From Laburnicola sp. R22_1 (Eukaryota; Ascomycota; Dothideomycetes; Pleosporales; Didymosphaeriaceae), in the NCBI GenBank assembly GCA_014281115.1, contig JACONQ010000005.1, positions 3,162,001 through 3,226,000 of the forward strand: 64,000 nt of DNA, given 5' to 3'. Both the position numbers and the translations under genes were made by a program. Under the pieces are notes generated by a model that did no database searches, had not been told where the DNA came from, and worked only from the letters and a program-made list of their open reading frames with translations. How positions within the stretch are numbered: the stretch's first letter is position 1; every line of letters starts with the position of its first letter. Of this stretch, positions 1 to 11,397 are shown in pieces.

Positions 1-6
1 GTGTTG

Positions 7-110
7 TTAAATTAACTACCTAGGGGTAGAATAACAAAGGCTTTTATCTCAAATAACATAACAAAAAAAAGCAGAGCCCCCTGCTTAGTAATTAAAAAGA
101 GCGTAAAAAA
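7..110. repeat. Short dispersed repeat, copy 1 of the 110-bp MITE-like family
   Basis: This stretch is closely related to 19528-19637: both share the blocks TTAAATTAACTACCTAGGGG, AAAAAAGCAGAGCCCCCT and a GAGCGT/TAGCGT end. Its left edge is too near the window start to test for a target duplication. A GCAG/CTGC palindrome sits near 72-85. No coding capacity is seen. The second copy is much better delimited and defines the element. Confidence 0.6.
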
Positions 111-899
111 GTAATGTAATCACAAAAAACTTTAATATAATAGAAAAATAGCTTTTAAGTAGGACCTAAATTTAATTAAAAGAGTATATACTAGATCTAG
201 TATAGTAAAACTAAACACTAATACTACTTTAGACTACTAAGCTATAAGTACTACTAGCATTATAATATACTTTTAACCTACTAGACTAAATCTAAACTCT
301 TAGTAAGCAAGGCTATAAGAAGCCCTAAGTACTTAGGCACCCCTAGGATTAACTATTTCTTAGCACAAAGTAGACAAACTAACTAAAAGACTTAAGTTTA
401 TAAGACTTTAATATATTTTAGTCTAGGACTAGAATTCCTATAAAATAGAGCTTTTATCTAATCTAAACATCTATTAAAAAATTACTATAAGGGTAGAATA
501 GACTTTAAAGTAGGTAATACCGCAGTAACCTTAGTATTAAGCACTAACCTAGGCTTAAGCCTACTTAGTAGCTCTTATATAAGTTAATATGTATATAGCC
601 TTAGCAAAGCTAAGCCTACTATAGTAGAATAATAACTAGTTTAAAGGATACTTTAGATATAGAAAGAAAGACTATACTATTAGTTTAAGGAAGTATAAGA
701 GTTAAAACTTATTTAAAAATAATAAATAGGTGTATTTTAATCTAAATACTTATAGGGTCTATTAGGGACAATTAAATAATAATAAGGGCGAAATTCTATA
801 TATTAGCCCTAAGGGCAAGCAGAATTAGATGCTAATCTATATAGTGTAGAACTATTAGCAAATAAACATATTAAAGGATAAGGCGCTATAGATAACTTA
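111..899. other. RIP-degraded AT-rich DNA, nothing recognisable
   Basis: The stretch is AT-rich, dense in TA, with stops in all frames. It lies beyond the outer edge of an inverted LTR fragment, so it may be flanking or internal transposon sequence. I could not match it to a protein domain or to another part of the window. Confidence 0.5.
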
Positions 900-1449
900 G
901 GGTTAGAATACTATTATAAGGGCGGTACACGGCCTTATAGGGCTAATCTATTAGAGACAGCTAGAATAGTTAAAAGAGCTAGTTAAATTAACACTATTCT
1001 AAGATAGTAAATAGAAAAGGAATATAGAGGGCCCTTTCTTATATAGAGGGTAGTTTATAGTATAGGCCTACGCTAACTACTACGCTAGCACTAACTAAAA
1101 AAGGCGCCTTTAGAAAGGTAAAAAGTGTAAATAAAAGAAATAGAGTGTAAAAGAAAGATAATAAGGCGTGCTTAGTAGAAAGACTAGTAAGTACTATTAT
1201 ATAACCCCCCTTTTAAGGCCTAAAAATAGAAAGGAAAGTATATAATAATAGGATGTTTTAGCGAATTTTTAATATAACTAGTACTATTTTAGGGCTAAGG
1301 AGGGCTAGAATAGGGGTAATAGGCCCCTATAGTTCTAGTAGTGGCCTTAGTTTTTAATTTAGGTGCTATTTAGTAGAGATATTAAGGAAAGTAGTTAGAG
1401 GTAAATTAGTGCTAGATTAGAAATTATATCTTACCGTTTAGTGTTATAC
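900..1449 (-). mobile_element. Chromovirus LTR fragment, inverted, outer part
   Basis: Read on the minus strand, this matches the LTR seen at about 25140-25600 and 14735-15205. Shared landmarks are the block around GGCCGTGTACCGCCCTTATA and the AAGGCGCCTTTT block. It is interrupted at 1450-1464 by a 1.1-kb insertion and resumes at 2566. It is heavily RIP-mutated. Exact LTR ends cannot be fixed by eye. Confidence 0.65.
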
Positions 1450-1464
1450 TAATAAAGTATAATT

Positions 1465-2565
1465 TGGGGGTTTTTTTTGCGACTAAGGGGTTTCTAATAA
1501 AAATATTATAATAATAGCAGATATCCCCCCTACTATTATATATATAGAAAAGCGTTTTAAGGTAGTGTTAATAAAAAAGATTAGCGCGTTATAAGCTTAC
1601 TAAGCGAGCTTAGCGCGCCTACTCTAACTAAAAAAATCCACATACAAATATAATGAGGCTATATCGCTGTACTATAGTTTGAAGCGAGGGAAGGAAGGGG
1701 ATAAAAAGGTGCTTCTTATTTCTCTCCTCTACTATTATTCCTAAAGATATTGCTAGAAGCAATAGCTATTATATTAGTAGGTTTGTGCTACTTGTAAAAT
1801 ACATGCTAGAAACTTATACACTATAGATACACTAACGCTCTATCTCTATATTAAGGTTAACCTTAATAAGAAATTTACTATTGTCCTATTTTCTACTATT
1901 TCCCTAAGTCCTAATACTAAAATTATAGTTAACACTACCTAAAAGTATACTTTCTATCTATAAGCTAATATTACTAAGGCTATAGTAGAGTATTACTTTA
2001 TCTATAAGATTATTAATAGAAAGTAGATATACCTTACCCTATATAAGATAGTTCTAGTATACAAGTTAGGCTAGTAATAGATTAGTAACTAGATTCATAA
2101 GGAGTATATAGAGTTTCTACTATAGTTTCTTATATTACTACTAGTTAGAAAGGTAGTAATAGAGAATAGAATTAAGGGGAAAGAGAAGAAGATAATTATT
2201 AATAAGTTGCTAGGGAAGAAGAGCATTGCGTAAATATATTAGATTTTTATAGTTGTTATAGTATTAAATAGTAAGCGCGATACGTAAGTAGCGCAATTAC
2301 TAATAATAGTAATAATAGAGTAAGAGTTAGTTTTCTATATACGCTTTAAGTAAACTAATACTATTAGAGCGCTTATAGATAGTAGGGCAAGTGCGCAGTT
2401 TATAAACTGTCTTTATAAACTATTATTATATTAGCGAAGACTAGAAGTAGACTATATTTTTAGGTGCTGGACTAGAGCGGCCTTTCTATCCTAACCTACG
2501 CAGGCTTAAATTAAAAAAAATGTGGTTAAAAAGGATAATTAACACTAAATAAACAATGCGACCCT
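1465..2565. mobile_element. 1.1-kb retroposon-like insertion, long copy 1
   Basis: This unit is inserted in an inverted LTR fragment and flanked by imperfect 14-15 bp direct repeats (1450-1464 TAATAAAGTATAATT and 2566-2579 TAATAGAGTATATT). A second long copy lies at 15475-16616 with different flanks, so the unit itself moved. One end is a poly-T run followed by GCGACTAAGGGG (1471-1490); read on the minus strand that is a poly-A tail. On the plus strand, 2369-2407 reads ALIDSRASAQFIN through the decay, which resembles a retropepsin active site (G to R), so a gag-pro fragment seems to be carried. The poly-A reading and the protease reading point to opposite strands, so I leave strand open. Confidence 0.6.
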
Positions 2566-3260
2566 TAATAGAGTATATTCTTAGCTTTAACACTATATAA
2601 AAATATAGTTAGCTAAAATTTTCTAGTTAGTTTATTACGCGCTAGCGTAATTATATTATATAAGGTTCTTTAGTACTATAGAAAAGTATTTTAAAAAATA
2701 TATTAACGTAACTATATAGTTTTTAATTAAGGTAAGGTAGCTTATAAAGCTATAGGGGCTACTAGTGTAATAGAGTAGAGGTGCTAAAAGGTGTCCTACA
2801 CGCGTAATAGGTAGGAAGCTACTGAATTAGTAATAAGCTAGCTAGAAAAGAAATAGCTAGAAGTAAGAGTACTAAAAGTAATAAGTGCCTATGCGTAGTA
2901 GGCTAGCTAAAAAGCTACTTAACTAGTAGTAAACTAGACTACTTTTTTTAGTAGCTTAGGGTGCCCTTAAGGGTAGAATAAGTTAGGTAACTAGTAGATT
3001 AGAGTAAGGACTAATAGTTAGGGGGCAGCTTCTAATTATTAATATTTTAGAAGATTTTATTAGATAGTTTACTATTAGATTTATTACCTAAGTATTCTTC
3101 CTATAGAAAGTTAGACTTAGGATTAATTAGGTTAGTAAATTTAGGGTTATTATTAGGAGGTTATTATAATAGGTGGGCTTTTTATCTTCTAATCTACTAC
3201 TATAATAGGTAGTATTATTATCTTCTAGACTATTATTATAGTAAGTAATACTAAGTTTAT
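2566..3260 (-). mobile_element. Chromovirus 3' internal end plus LTR start, inverted
   Basis: This is an inverted copy of about 6160-6790. On the minus strand it carries the tail of the internal region and the LTR start, including the GCTAGCGCG block at about 2640. With 6160-6790 it forms an inverted repeat of about 0.65 kb around a 3-kb centre. It represents a second, oppositely oriented element of the same family, now truncated. No open frame remains. Confidence 0.65.
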
Positions 3261-3399
3261 AAAGATTATTCTTATTAAGTGCCTCTTCTCTAGTGTAATT
3301 ACTATAGTCCTTACTAGTTTAGGTGTCTTTTAGCTTGTCTAGCTATTCTAGCGACAGCTAAGAAAGGGTAGTAGAAAGTAGTTAGAGATAATCCTATAT

Positions 3400-6300
3400 A
3401 AGAGAGTATTATTTAGGCTTTTTATAAGCGCGCTAATATATTTACATAAGCCTTTACTATACTTAAGGTATAGACAGCTTATACTATAATATATATAATA
3501 AAGAAAAGATCTTAATTCTAGTTTAATAGTGCTAATAACACTGCTATTAGAGTAGACTTATTTATATCTAATAACGCTCTTTCTTTTATTAAAAATACTT
3601 ATAATCTATAGTACTATACTTATATCCCCTTAAAAGACTCTAGTCTAGAAACGCCTGATTTACTATATAGTTTGTGCTGCCCTTATATAGCTAAGTAGAG
3701 CTTATTCTGCCTAGTTACGTCCTAGTGTGCACTCTAATATCTGCTCTAATATCTATCCTAGCTTATAGTATCTACTCTATATTTAGATAAAACTCTTTAC
3801 TACTTCTTAGTATCTAAATATATATAAACTAAGCTTACTAATAGTAATTAGATAAATATACTTTAGGATAGATATACTTTTACTACCTTTAGTATATCTA
3901 AGCTAGAATACTTTGCAAAGCTACCTAATATTAATAAGTATTATAAAAAAGGTTAACCTAGCCCTAATATTAAAGATTAGCTAGAAAATATATATAATAA
4001 GCTCTAGGTAAATATAAACTATTATTAGGGCAACAACTATATAGAAAATTAAGGTAATTTTATAGAAGCTATACATAGCCGCCTTAAAGGCATATCTTAA
4101 GAGGCTGCGCAAAATTAGTATTAAATAAATTAGACCCTTAATACAGATTATAGACCTAAATTATTCTTTAAATTTTTAAAAAAGACTTACTATAATTTTT
4201 AATTTTTTAGTAGGCACGTAAGAAGTTTTATAAGCTCTTTCTCTCTAATAGGATAGATGCTTAGACGTTTTTATAGGCTTTTAAAAGCCTACCTAGGAAG
4301 GATAGACTAGACATAAAGATCTAAAAGAATAAATTATAATTTAAGTTAACTAGAAGTTTTAAGTTACTACTCTAAAGAGATATAAAAGATTTTAATATTA
4401 ACTACCTTATAATTAAACACTAGATAACTATAGCTACCTATACTCTCTAAGATAATAGTATAATACATCCTTTCTAGGCATATATAAAGACTCTTTTAAG
4501 GTATTACTTTTTAGATTAATACTCTTATATATAGTAACTAAAAATAAATACTCTATTCTAGACCTACTCCTTTCATTTTAACTCTCTATAATTAGACTAA
4601 AGTATAGTGCATTAAGAATAACGCCTGCTTTAGCTATAGTATTAGGAAGAGAAACATCGCAGACCTTTTAGTATATAGTACAACGCTATAAGGGAAAGCT
4701 ATAGGTGTACTAAAAATATATTAAAAAAGGCAAAGCAGCTTAGAAATAGGTTAGGCTAGGAACTGTTTGTTAGCACATGCAAATCGGTCCCTTATACTAA
4801 TAAGGTAGTTAATTACGGTGTACTATAGTCTACAAGTATTAAAGTTGAAGTCTTTAGCTATAGTAAAAAGCTAGAAGGTAGACACTTGCGCTACTACCCT
4901 AAGATAGCTATATAAGCGAATATAGAAGTAGAGAATAATTTTAATATAAATAAACTTAGTATTGCCTATTATTCTAATTTAGTGGTAGGTAATTTGTTAG
5001 ATAATAAGGCTTTAAATATATGCTACTAGACTACTCTAACCTAGTAGCTTATATAGAAGCTACTAAACTAATTAATCTAAATAAACTATAATTTTAACTA
5101 TAAAATATAGATGCTAAACTAAAATTGCTGTCTGTAGGCAGTAAGATAGTAAGGATTCCTAAACTATTTAGAAGCCTTTAGTTAGTTATGCTAGTGCAAA
5201 TTATATTCTAAAGGTTAGCTTTTAGATTGTAAGCCTTAATAGATACTAGTACTAGCGCTTATAATCTTATTACTTTAAGATATATAAAGACAGTATAAAA
5301 ATAGCTTAAAGATAAACTCCTCTATCTAAATACACTAATCCCCTTTAAAAACTTTATAGAAAAGAGAAGTGTAAACGTAGACACCTATTTTATAGCCTAG
5401 CTTAATATTTATAAATATAGTATTACTATATAGTTTATTTTTTATAAAATAGGGATTATAATCTTATTATTAGTAGGAAGCTTTTTAAGCAAGCTAACTG
5501 CCTAGTTAATACTTAGGACTGCCGCCTTTATTAGAAAGATAATAAGAATTTAACATTTGCTAGTAACCTTATCCTATTATAGACTTCTCCCCTACTTAAC
5601 CCTTTCTACTAGGACAACGATATCTAATAGGATAGTCTACTTAACAAGTAGGACTATACCTACTAAATAACTTACTTATTAAAAGGTAACTAAAAAATTT
5701 CTAAGGAGATTATTATCTAGCTTCCTAGCCCTACTATCTTAGTTATTAGAACGTACTTAAAGGCTTACTAGAAACTAAGCTATAAAAACGCCTTTAATAG
5801 AGATAGTAGTGTAGAGACTATAGAGCTGTCTTTTTTAGATAATAAACTATTAGATAATAAATTACCTTTTAGTTACCTTATTCTTACTACTAAAGAAAGC
5901 CACTAGTAAAACTAGTTCTTAAGAATTGTGTAGTAGGATTTAGGTCTTACTTCTAACTCTAGACTTAGAGACTATAAACCTACTAGAGAAGCTAATCTAT
6001 AGATTGGATAGCTCTTACTAATAGAATTAACTATTTAATTAAAACTACTTTAGCTAAAATAACTTAGGTTACACCTTTCTACCCTACTAAATTGCTAATA
6101 TAAAAGGAAAACTTAGCATTGCTTACTATAGTAATAGCCTAGAAGATTATAACACTATCTATAGAAGATAGAAAGCCCGCCTATTATAATAATCTTTCTA
6201 ATAATAATCCTAAATTTACTAACCTAATTAATCCTAAGTTTAACTTTCTATAAAAAGAATGCTTAGATAATAAATTAGATAGTAAACTATCTAATAAAAT

Positions 6301-6900
6301 CTTCTTAAACGCTAATAATTAGGAGCTGCCCCCTAACTATTAGCCTTTAATTTAATCTACTAGTTACCTAACTTGTTCTGCTCCTAGAGATACCCTAAGA
6401 TATAGAAGTAGATAGCCTAGTTTATTACTAGTTAAGTAGCTTTTTAGCTAGCCTACTATATATAGGCATCTATTACTTTTAGTACCTTTATCTCTAGCTA
6501 TTTAACTTTCTAGCTAGCTAGCTTACTACTATTTTAGTAGCTTTTTGCCTATTATATATGTATAGGATACCTATAACTTTTAGTACCTCTACTCTTATTT
6601 CTAAATATCTCTACTACTACTAGCAGTCCCTATAGCTTTAGAAGCTGTTCTGCCCTAATTAAAAACTATATATATTTTATTAAAACGCTTTTCTATAGTA
6701 CTAAGGAACCTTATATAATATAATTACGCTAGCGCGCAATAAAGTAATTAGAAAACTTTTAGCTAACTATATTTTTATATAGTATTAGAGTTAAGAATAC
6801 GCTCTATTAGTAAAACGCTAAACGCTAAGATATAGTTTCTATTATATTTTTCTACTAATTTACTAATTTACTCCTAATAACTTTTCTTAATATCTTTAGG
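3400..6900 (+). mobile_element. RIP-degraded chromovirus (gag-protease part and LTR piece)
   Basis: From about 3400 to 6116 this aligns by eye with 18700-21310 of the fuller copy, covering the gag region and protease. At 5233-5268 the frame reads ALIDTSTSAYNL, a retropepsin active site in which the glycine of D-T-G has become serine, a G to A change. After about 6116 it departs from the fuller copy, so the RT, RNase H and integrase parts are missing or replaced. It ends in an LTR segment at about 6610-6900. Stops occur throughout, so it cannot be active. Confidence 0.75.
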
Positions 6901-7060
6901 CTAGCAAATAGGTATAGGTTAGGTTGGGGTTAGATTCCCTTACGTAAGATCCTAACCCTAACCTAACCTCTACCTATAGATTTTGCGCTAGTAATAGGTA
7001 TAGGTTAGGTTAGAATTTTATAGGCTATAGGTTAGATTAGGATTATATAGACTAGATTAT
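6900..7060. repeat. Degenerate CCTAA/TTAGG-type repeats
   Basis: The stretch holds several GGTATAGGTTAGGTT units and one inverted CCTAACCCTAACCTAACC run (about 6956-6974). A related array is at 14570-14705. The units resemble imperfect fungal telomere-type repeats but are interrupted and lie beside LTR sequence, so they may simply belong to the retroelement. Confidence 0.55.
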
Positions 7061-8009
7061 ATTAGAACTAACTAATTATACTTTTATTAGCTATATATAA
7101 TTTTTATAGTAAATTACTATAAAAATACTCTTATTATTATAGTAGCAATTATTATATTTACTTATTATAGTAAAAGTATAGCTTTAGTATTAAATATATA
7201 TATTAAACCTAACTAAGCGCCTAGCTATTCTAAATCTAACTAAGTGCCTTACTATTTACCTAGTACTTATATACTTATAATACCTATCTACTAGCTATAT
7301 ATCCTTAGTCTATATAGTAACCAATTTTATATAAATAGTATTAATATTAGTATTTATTTTATAGTAGGAGTAAAGTATAATAAAGAAATATCTTTAAATA
7401 TTCTAACTAGAAAAGCCTCTATTACCTCTTAGAGAGTAGCTAGCATAATAGACTAGAAGCGCAAATCTTTCTTATTATTATCTTATACTATTTCCTTAAT
7501 AAGGAGGCAGAATAGCATTTTCGTAATAAGGGGCTTAATACTCTTTTAGTACTTTTTAATTTTCCTAAGTATAATAGCTCTATATTTTTAGAATATATAT
7601 ATAATAAATAGCTATAATAATAATATACTACCTAGCTTCTAGTAGTGCTTCCTTTTAGCGTAGTAAGTAGTGTTTTAGAAGGCGTCTTTTGCGCAGCCTT
7701 AGTAGCTAGCAGCTTTTTCTTTTTTACTTAAGATCTGCTAGTAACTAGTTTAAAGTATCTAGATAGCCTAGTGTGTACTATTATCTTAGAAATTAAGATT
7801 ATATAGTAGTTAAGGCTATAGAGTATTAAAAAAGTAGCTAGAAGGGTAGTAAGATAGAGTAGCTAAGTAGGCAATAAGGTAAGTAAAAAAACACACTAGT
7901 GTTATTAGCGCCTTACTTATATATATAAGCCTCTATAGTTGCTTTTTATAATAATAATAATATTTTTATTATTCCTATAATATTAATTGCAGTTATTTCT
8001 AAAGTATTA
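7061..8009. other. Unresolved RIP-degraded DNA
   Basis: The stretch is AT-rich and full of stops in all frames. I recognise no domain and no clear repeat partner within the window. Its position between an LTR fragment and a short retroposon makes degraded transposon sequence the likeliest content. Confidence 0.45.
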
Positions 8010-8024
8010 ACTATAGTTATTATA

Positions 8025-8122
8025 GTACTACCTTAAAACGCTTTTCTGGGTTAATAATAGTAGAAGGAATAACTGCTATTATTATAATAATTTTATTAGA
8101 AACCCCTTAGTCGTAAAAAAAA
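8025..8122 (+). mobile_element. Short retroposon-like element, copy in plus orientation
   Basis: This 98-bp element is flanked by identical 15-bp direct repeats ACTATAGTTATTATA at 8010-8024 and 8123-8137. It starts near CCTTAAAACGCTTTTCT and ends AACCCCTTAGTCGTAAAAAAA, an A-rich tail. The same unit occurs at 32327-32447 and 33701-33812, and as the reverse-oriented end of the 1.1-kb copies. The target duplication of variable length and the A-tail fit target-primed reverse transcription. Confidence 0.75.
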
Positions 8123-8306
8123 ACTATAGTTATTATATACTATTATTACACCCTATACTATAGCATCTATTAAAGAAGAGTCTCCTAATGTCCTAGAAGG
8201 CCTTCTAAGTAGCAGTTAATAAATACTAGCAAATTTTAAGCGTAATAAGTAGGAGAATCTTATTAAGGTACCTAGTAATTATAGCCTTTTATTATACTAT
8301 ATACTA

Positions 8307-10145
8307 ACATACTATATGGAGATTTGCACTATATAGAGATTTGCACTATCTAAGTTAGACCTACCTACTTCGCAACCCTATAACTTTTACTATAGGCTAT
8401 AGAAAAAGCTCTAAGGCGACTTAAAACAAATCTAAGATATAAGATGCAATCTAAGCAATTAAAAAAGAAGACTTCTCTAGACTATACACTGCTGCTACGC
8501 ACTTTAAAGTTTCGCGTTATACATTAAGCCAGAGGATGGCTAGAGGACAATCACACTTATAGGCTACTATACACTAACAAATCCTCTTAATTACAAAAGA
8601 GAAATTATTAATTAGATAGATTACACATTATACTACAGCTAGAACGCCTCTCTTACTATTATTATTACTAGAAATGGCTAAATTACTACACGCGCGTTGC
8701 GTTTAACACAACTCTTGATCTAAAGCTATTACTAAAATAACTACGCCTATTAGCCACAAATAGATGTATCGCTTCCTAAATCGCTATTCTATAATACAAG
8801 GTATCTATGCCGGCTGGCTAAACAACGCGCGATTTAATAAAGCCACGTTTAAGGTAGTAAAAGGCTAGTTTAATACCATTCCTACGCTATTTAACAAGCA
8901 TTTATACAAACTTTAAGATATATAGAATATAGACAAGTTAGGTTTTAGGGTTAGAGAGAGCTAGACAACGCGCGTACTTATTCCTATTAACTATAATCAA
9001 AAGAATAAGGTTATAAAAGGGAAGTAGAAGTAGGTAACTAACATTAAATATATTAACGCTGCTAGTTAAGCTCTCCTACCACTCCTTATCTTTAAGGGCC
9101 AGAACCTTAACACAAGCTAGATTCTACCTAAAGCACCTATTAACTAGCACTAGGAAGTTAGTAAGAATGGCTAGATATTAAATACGCTTAGTCTGTATTA
9201 GCTAGTTAAGATATTTAAGCCATTAACACGAAGAGAAGAGGTTATCTATTAATAACTTTTAATTACAAATGGCTATAGGAGCTATATTTGAGCTAATATT
9301 ATTACGCACTATATAGAGAATAATATTAATCTTCTTATTATGCTACCGCACTGCTCGCATATCCTTTAACTACTTAATATTAGGATGTTCTCTATATTTA
9401 AGCGTGCGCACGTATCTAAGACTAATTAGGTCTCCCAACTTAGCTAGCAGCGTATCTCATATTAAGAATAGATGCAGATATTTAAAAGGACTTGTAAGAA
9501 GGCTATTATAGTTAATAATATCCTAGGTAGATAGAAAGGAGCTAGCCTAATCTCTTTAAATCTAGAGAAGTTTCTAAAGCAGCTACTCTTATTAGACCTA
9601 TAATAAGCCTTAAAGCCACGCACACTAATAAAATAAGGTAACCTAGACTTTGCCCTACTAAAACGCTGGCCTCTAGATAGTACTAAGCTTCGTAAATTAA
9701 ATATATAACTTAATACTATGCTTGCAAAAGTACTAGAGCTTCTATTAGAGGCAAAGCGCTATGTTAACCAAGTGATCCGCATAGTAGAAACACAGAATAC
9801 TAAGCTAGTTCTACTTTATTAGCAGCTATAAGAGAAGGATTAAATGCTCTAGTCATAAAAGAAAAGGACTAAAGAGAAGAGAGTCTAATTAGAGGATAAA
9901 TACGTATATAGCACGCCAAAGGTATTAGGGGTAGCTTAATATGCTAAGGCAACGCTAGTTATAAAACAACTACGCAGTCGCCCACAAAAGCAGCTAGTAG
10001 AGAAAGCTAATAACAGCAATAGAACTAATAAGTTTAAAAAATAATCTAAATTATTAGAGAAAGAATTAGATGATATAGTGGCGAGTAGAACGTAGTTAAA
10101 GAAGGCAAGACTCGCTTAGACAGTGCAAATCCCCATATAGTACGT
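8307..10145 (+). mobile_element. Fot1/pogo-type DNA transposon, degraded
   Basis: The element is 1.84 kb long with terminal inverted repeats ACATACTATATGGAGATTTG at the left and the reverse complement of CAAATCCCCATATAGTACGT at the right, flanked by TA (8305-8306 and 10146-10147). In between, a plus-strand DDE transposase can be followed through stops: NIDKLGF, VTNIKYINAA, LLPLLIFKGQNLNTS, LLITNGYRSY, LIMLPHCSHIL and LNIRMFSIFKRAH. Of the three catalytic acidic residues, the first is kept while the second (ITNG for ITDG) and third (LNIR for LDIR/V) have become Asn by G to A change. It is less AT-rich than its surroundings, which suggests a later arrival. A short direct repeat of the GATTTGCACTAT motif lies in the left end. 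Confidence 0.85.
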
Positions 10146-10498
10146 TAATATAAATAGGGCTTTATATTTAGAAATAAAGAGGTTAGTACTATTCTTTTAT
10201 ATTGCAAATAAGGTAGCTCTTAGAAAAAATATCCTACTAACTATAAAGTGCTATTTAAAGGTGTACTTAATAATAGCGCCTATACTATTACGTAGACGTC
10301 TTGCAATACACTCTATAGTAAAAAAAAAAAGCACTAAACTTTACTAGATAAGCTAATTAAGCTATATACTATTAGCTTAAAAGAAGCTTTATAATAATAA
10401 GAACTACTAACTACTTTCTAAAGTGCAAAAGTATTAATAGCTTACGTAGAAAAAAAAGAGCTTATATTGTCCTACTTTAAGAATTAAAAGAGTAGTAT
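10146..10498. other. Unresolved AT-rich DNA
   Basis: The stretch is RIP-like, with no open frame and no recognised domain. It forms the right flank of the Fot1-type element. Confidence 0.4.
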
Positions 10499-10646
10499 AT
10501 TATTATATTCTATTATTATATTCTATTATTATATTCTATTACTATATTCTATTATTATATTCTATTATTATATTCTATTATTATATTCTATTATTATATT
10601 CTATTATTATATTCTATTATTATATTCTATTATTATATTCTATTAT
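10499..10646. repeat. 13-bp minisatellite (TTATTATATTCTA)n
   Basis: About eleven head-to-tail copies of a 13-bp unit are present, with one A-to-C variant (TTACTATATTCTA). The array is otherwise almost perfect, unlike its mutated surroundings, so it probably expanded after the RIP phase. Confidence 0.9.
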
Positions 10647-11280
10647 TATATATTAGTTAATTAATAAGAAGTAGGCAACTAGTTAAAGGCAAAACTAATA
10701 GCTATATATAAGAAGTAGAATAAGATTAAGAATAAAGTTAATCTAAAGGCCTACTAAGCAGCCCTAGCTAAGTATAGAATTATTGCTAGTAAGGAGAAAG
10801 GTCCTTCTATACTATAAAGTTGCGTAAGTAAATAAATTTTTAATTATAGTAGTATATATAAGAAGCTATTGCGTAATATATATAAGGCAGGCCTAAACAA
10901 GCTTAAAGCTAATAACTTTAAGAGGAAGGCTAATAAAAAAGAGTAGAAGGACTTTTACAATAGTATAGGCAATATATATCTAACTACTAAAGAGCTAGTA
11001 ATAGTTACTAATAAGGAATAGTTATAAGGTTATTACACTTATTTATTATACACTTTTACTAATAATTATTAGTTACTATAAGCCTACTCCTCCTACTAAT
11101 CTTATTAACTATAGTAAGAATAGTATACTTAATAGTAATAAGGTATATATTAAAAGGAATAATAATAAAGAGTATAAAAAGATAATTAAGAATAATAAGA
11201 AGTTTAAGGCTTATTTCTAGAAGCTACTAGATAGATATAACTCTAATATTATAGATAAGAATATAGACTTTAAGGGTTTC
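10647..11280. other. Unresolved RIP-degraded DNA
   Basis: The stretch is AT-rich with long purine-rich stretches on the plus strand and many stops. No domain is recognised. It leads into the 36-bp tandem repeat. Confidence 0.4.
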
Positions 11281-11281
11281 T

Positions 11282-11397
11282 TAGACTTTAGAGGCTTAGG
11301 TACTAAGAGGGGTTTAGATAATAAGGGGGGCTTAGGTGCTAAGGGGATTTTAGATAATAAGAGGGGCTTAGGTACTAAGGGGGTTTTAGATAATAAC
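11282..11397. repeat. 36-bp tandem repeat, three units
   Basis: Three successive units of the form GGCTTAGGTACTAAGAGGGG followed by TTTAGATAATAAG are present with a few substitutions. A 36-bp period is a multiple of three, so this could once have encoded a 12-residue protein repeat. No open frame remains. Confidence 0.8.

Noticed and set aside
8010..8137. CRISPR-like direct repeats
   Set aside because: The repeats are target duplications around single insertions, with no regular spacers, in a eukaryotic genome.
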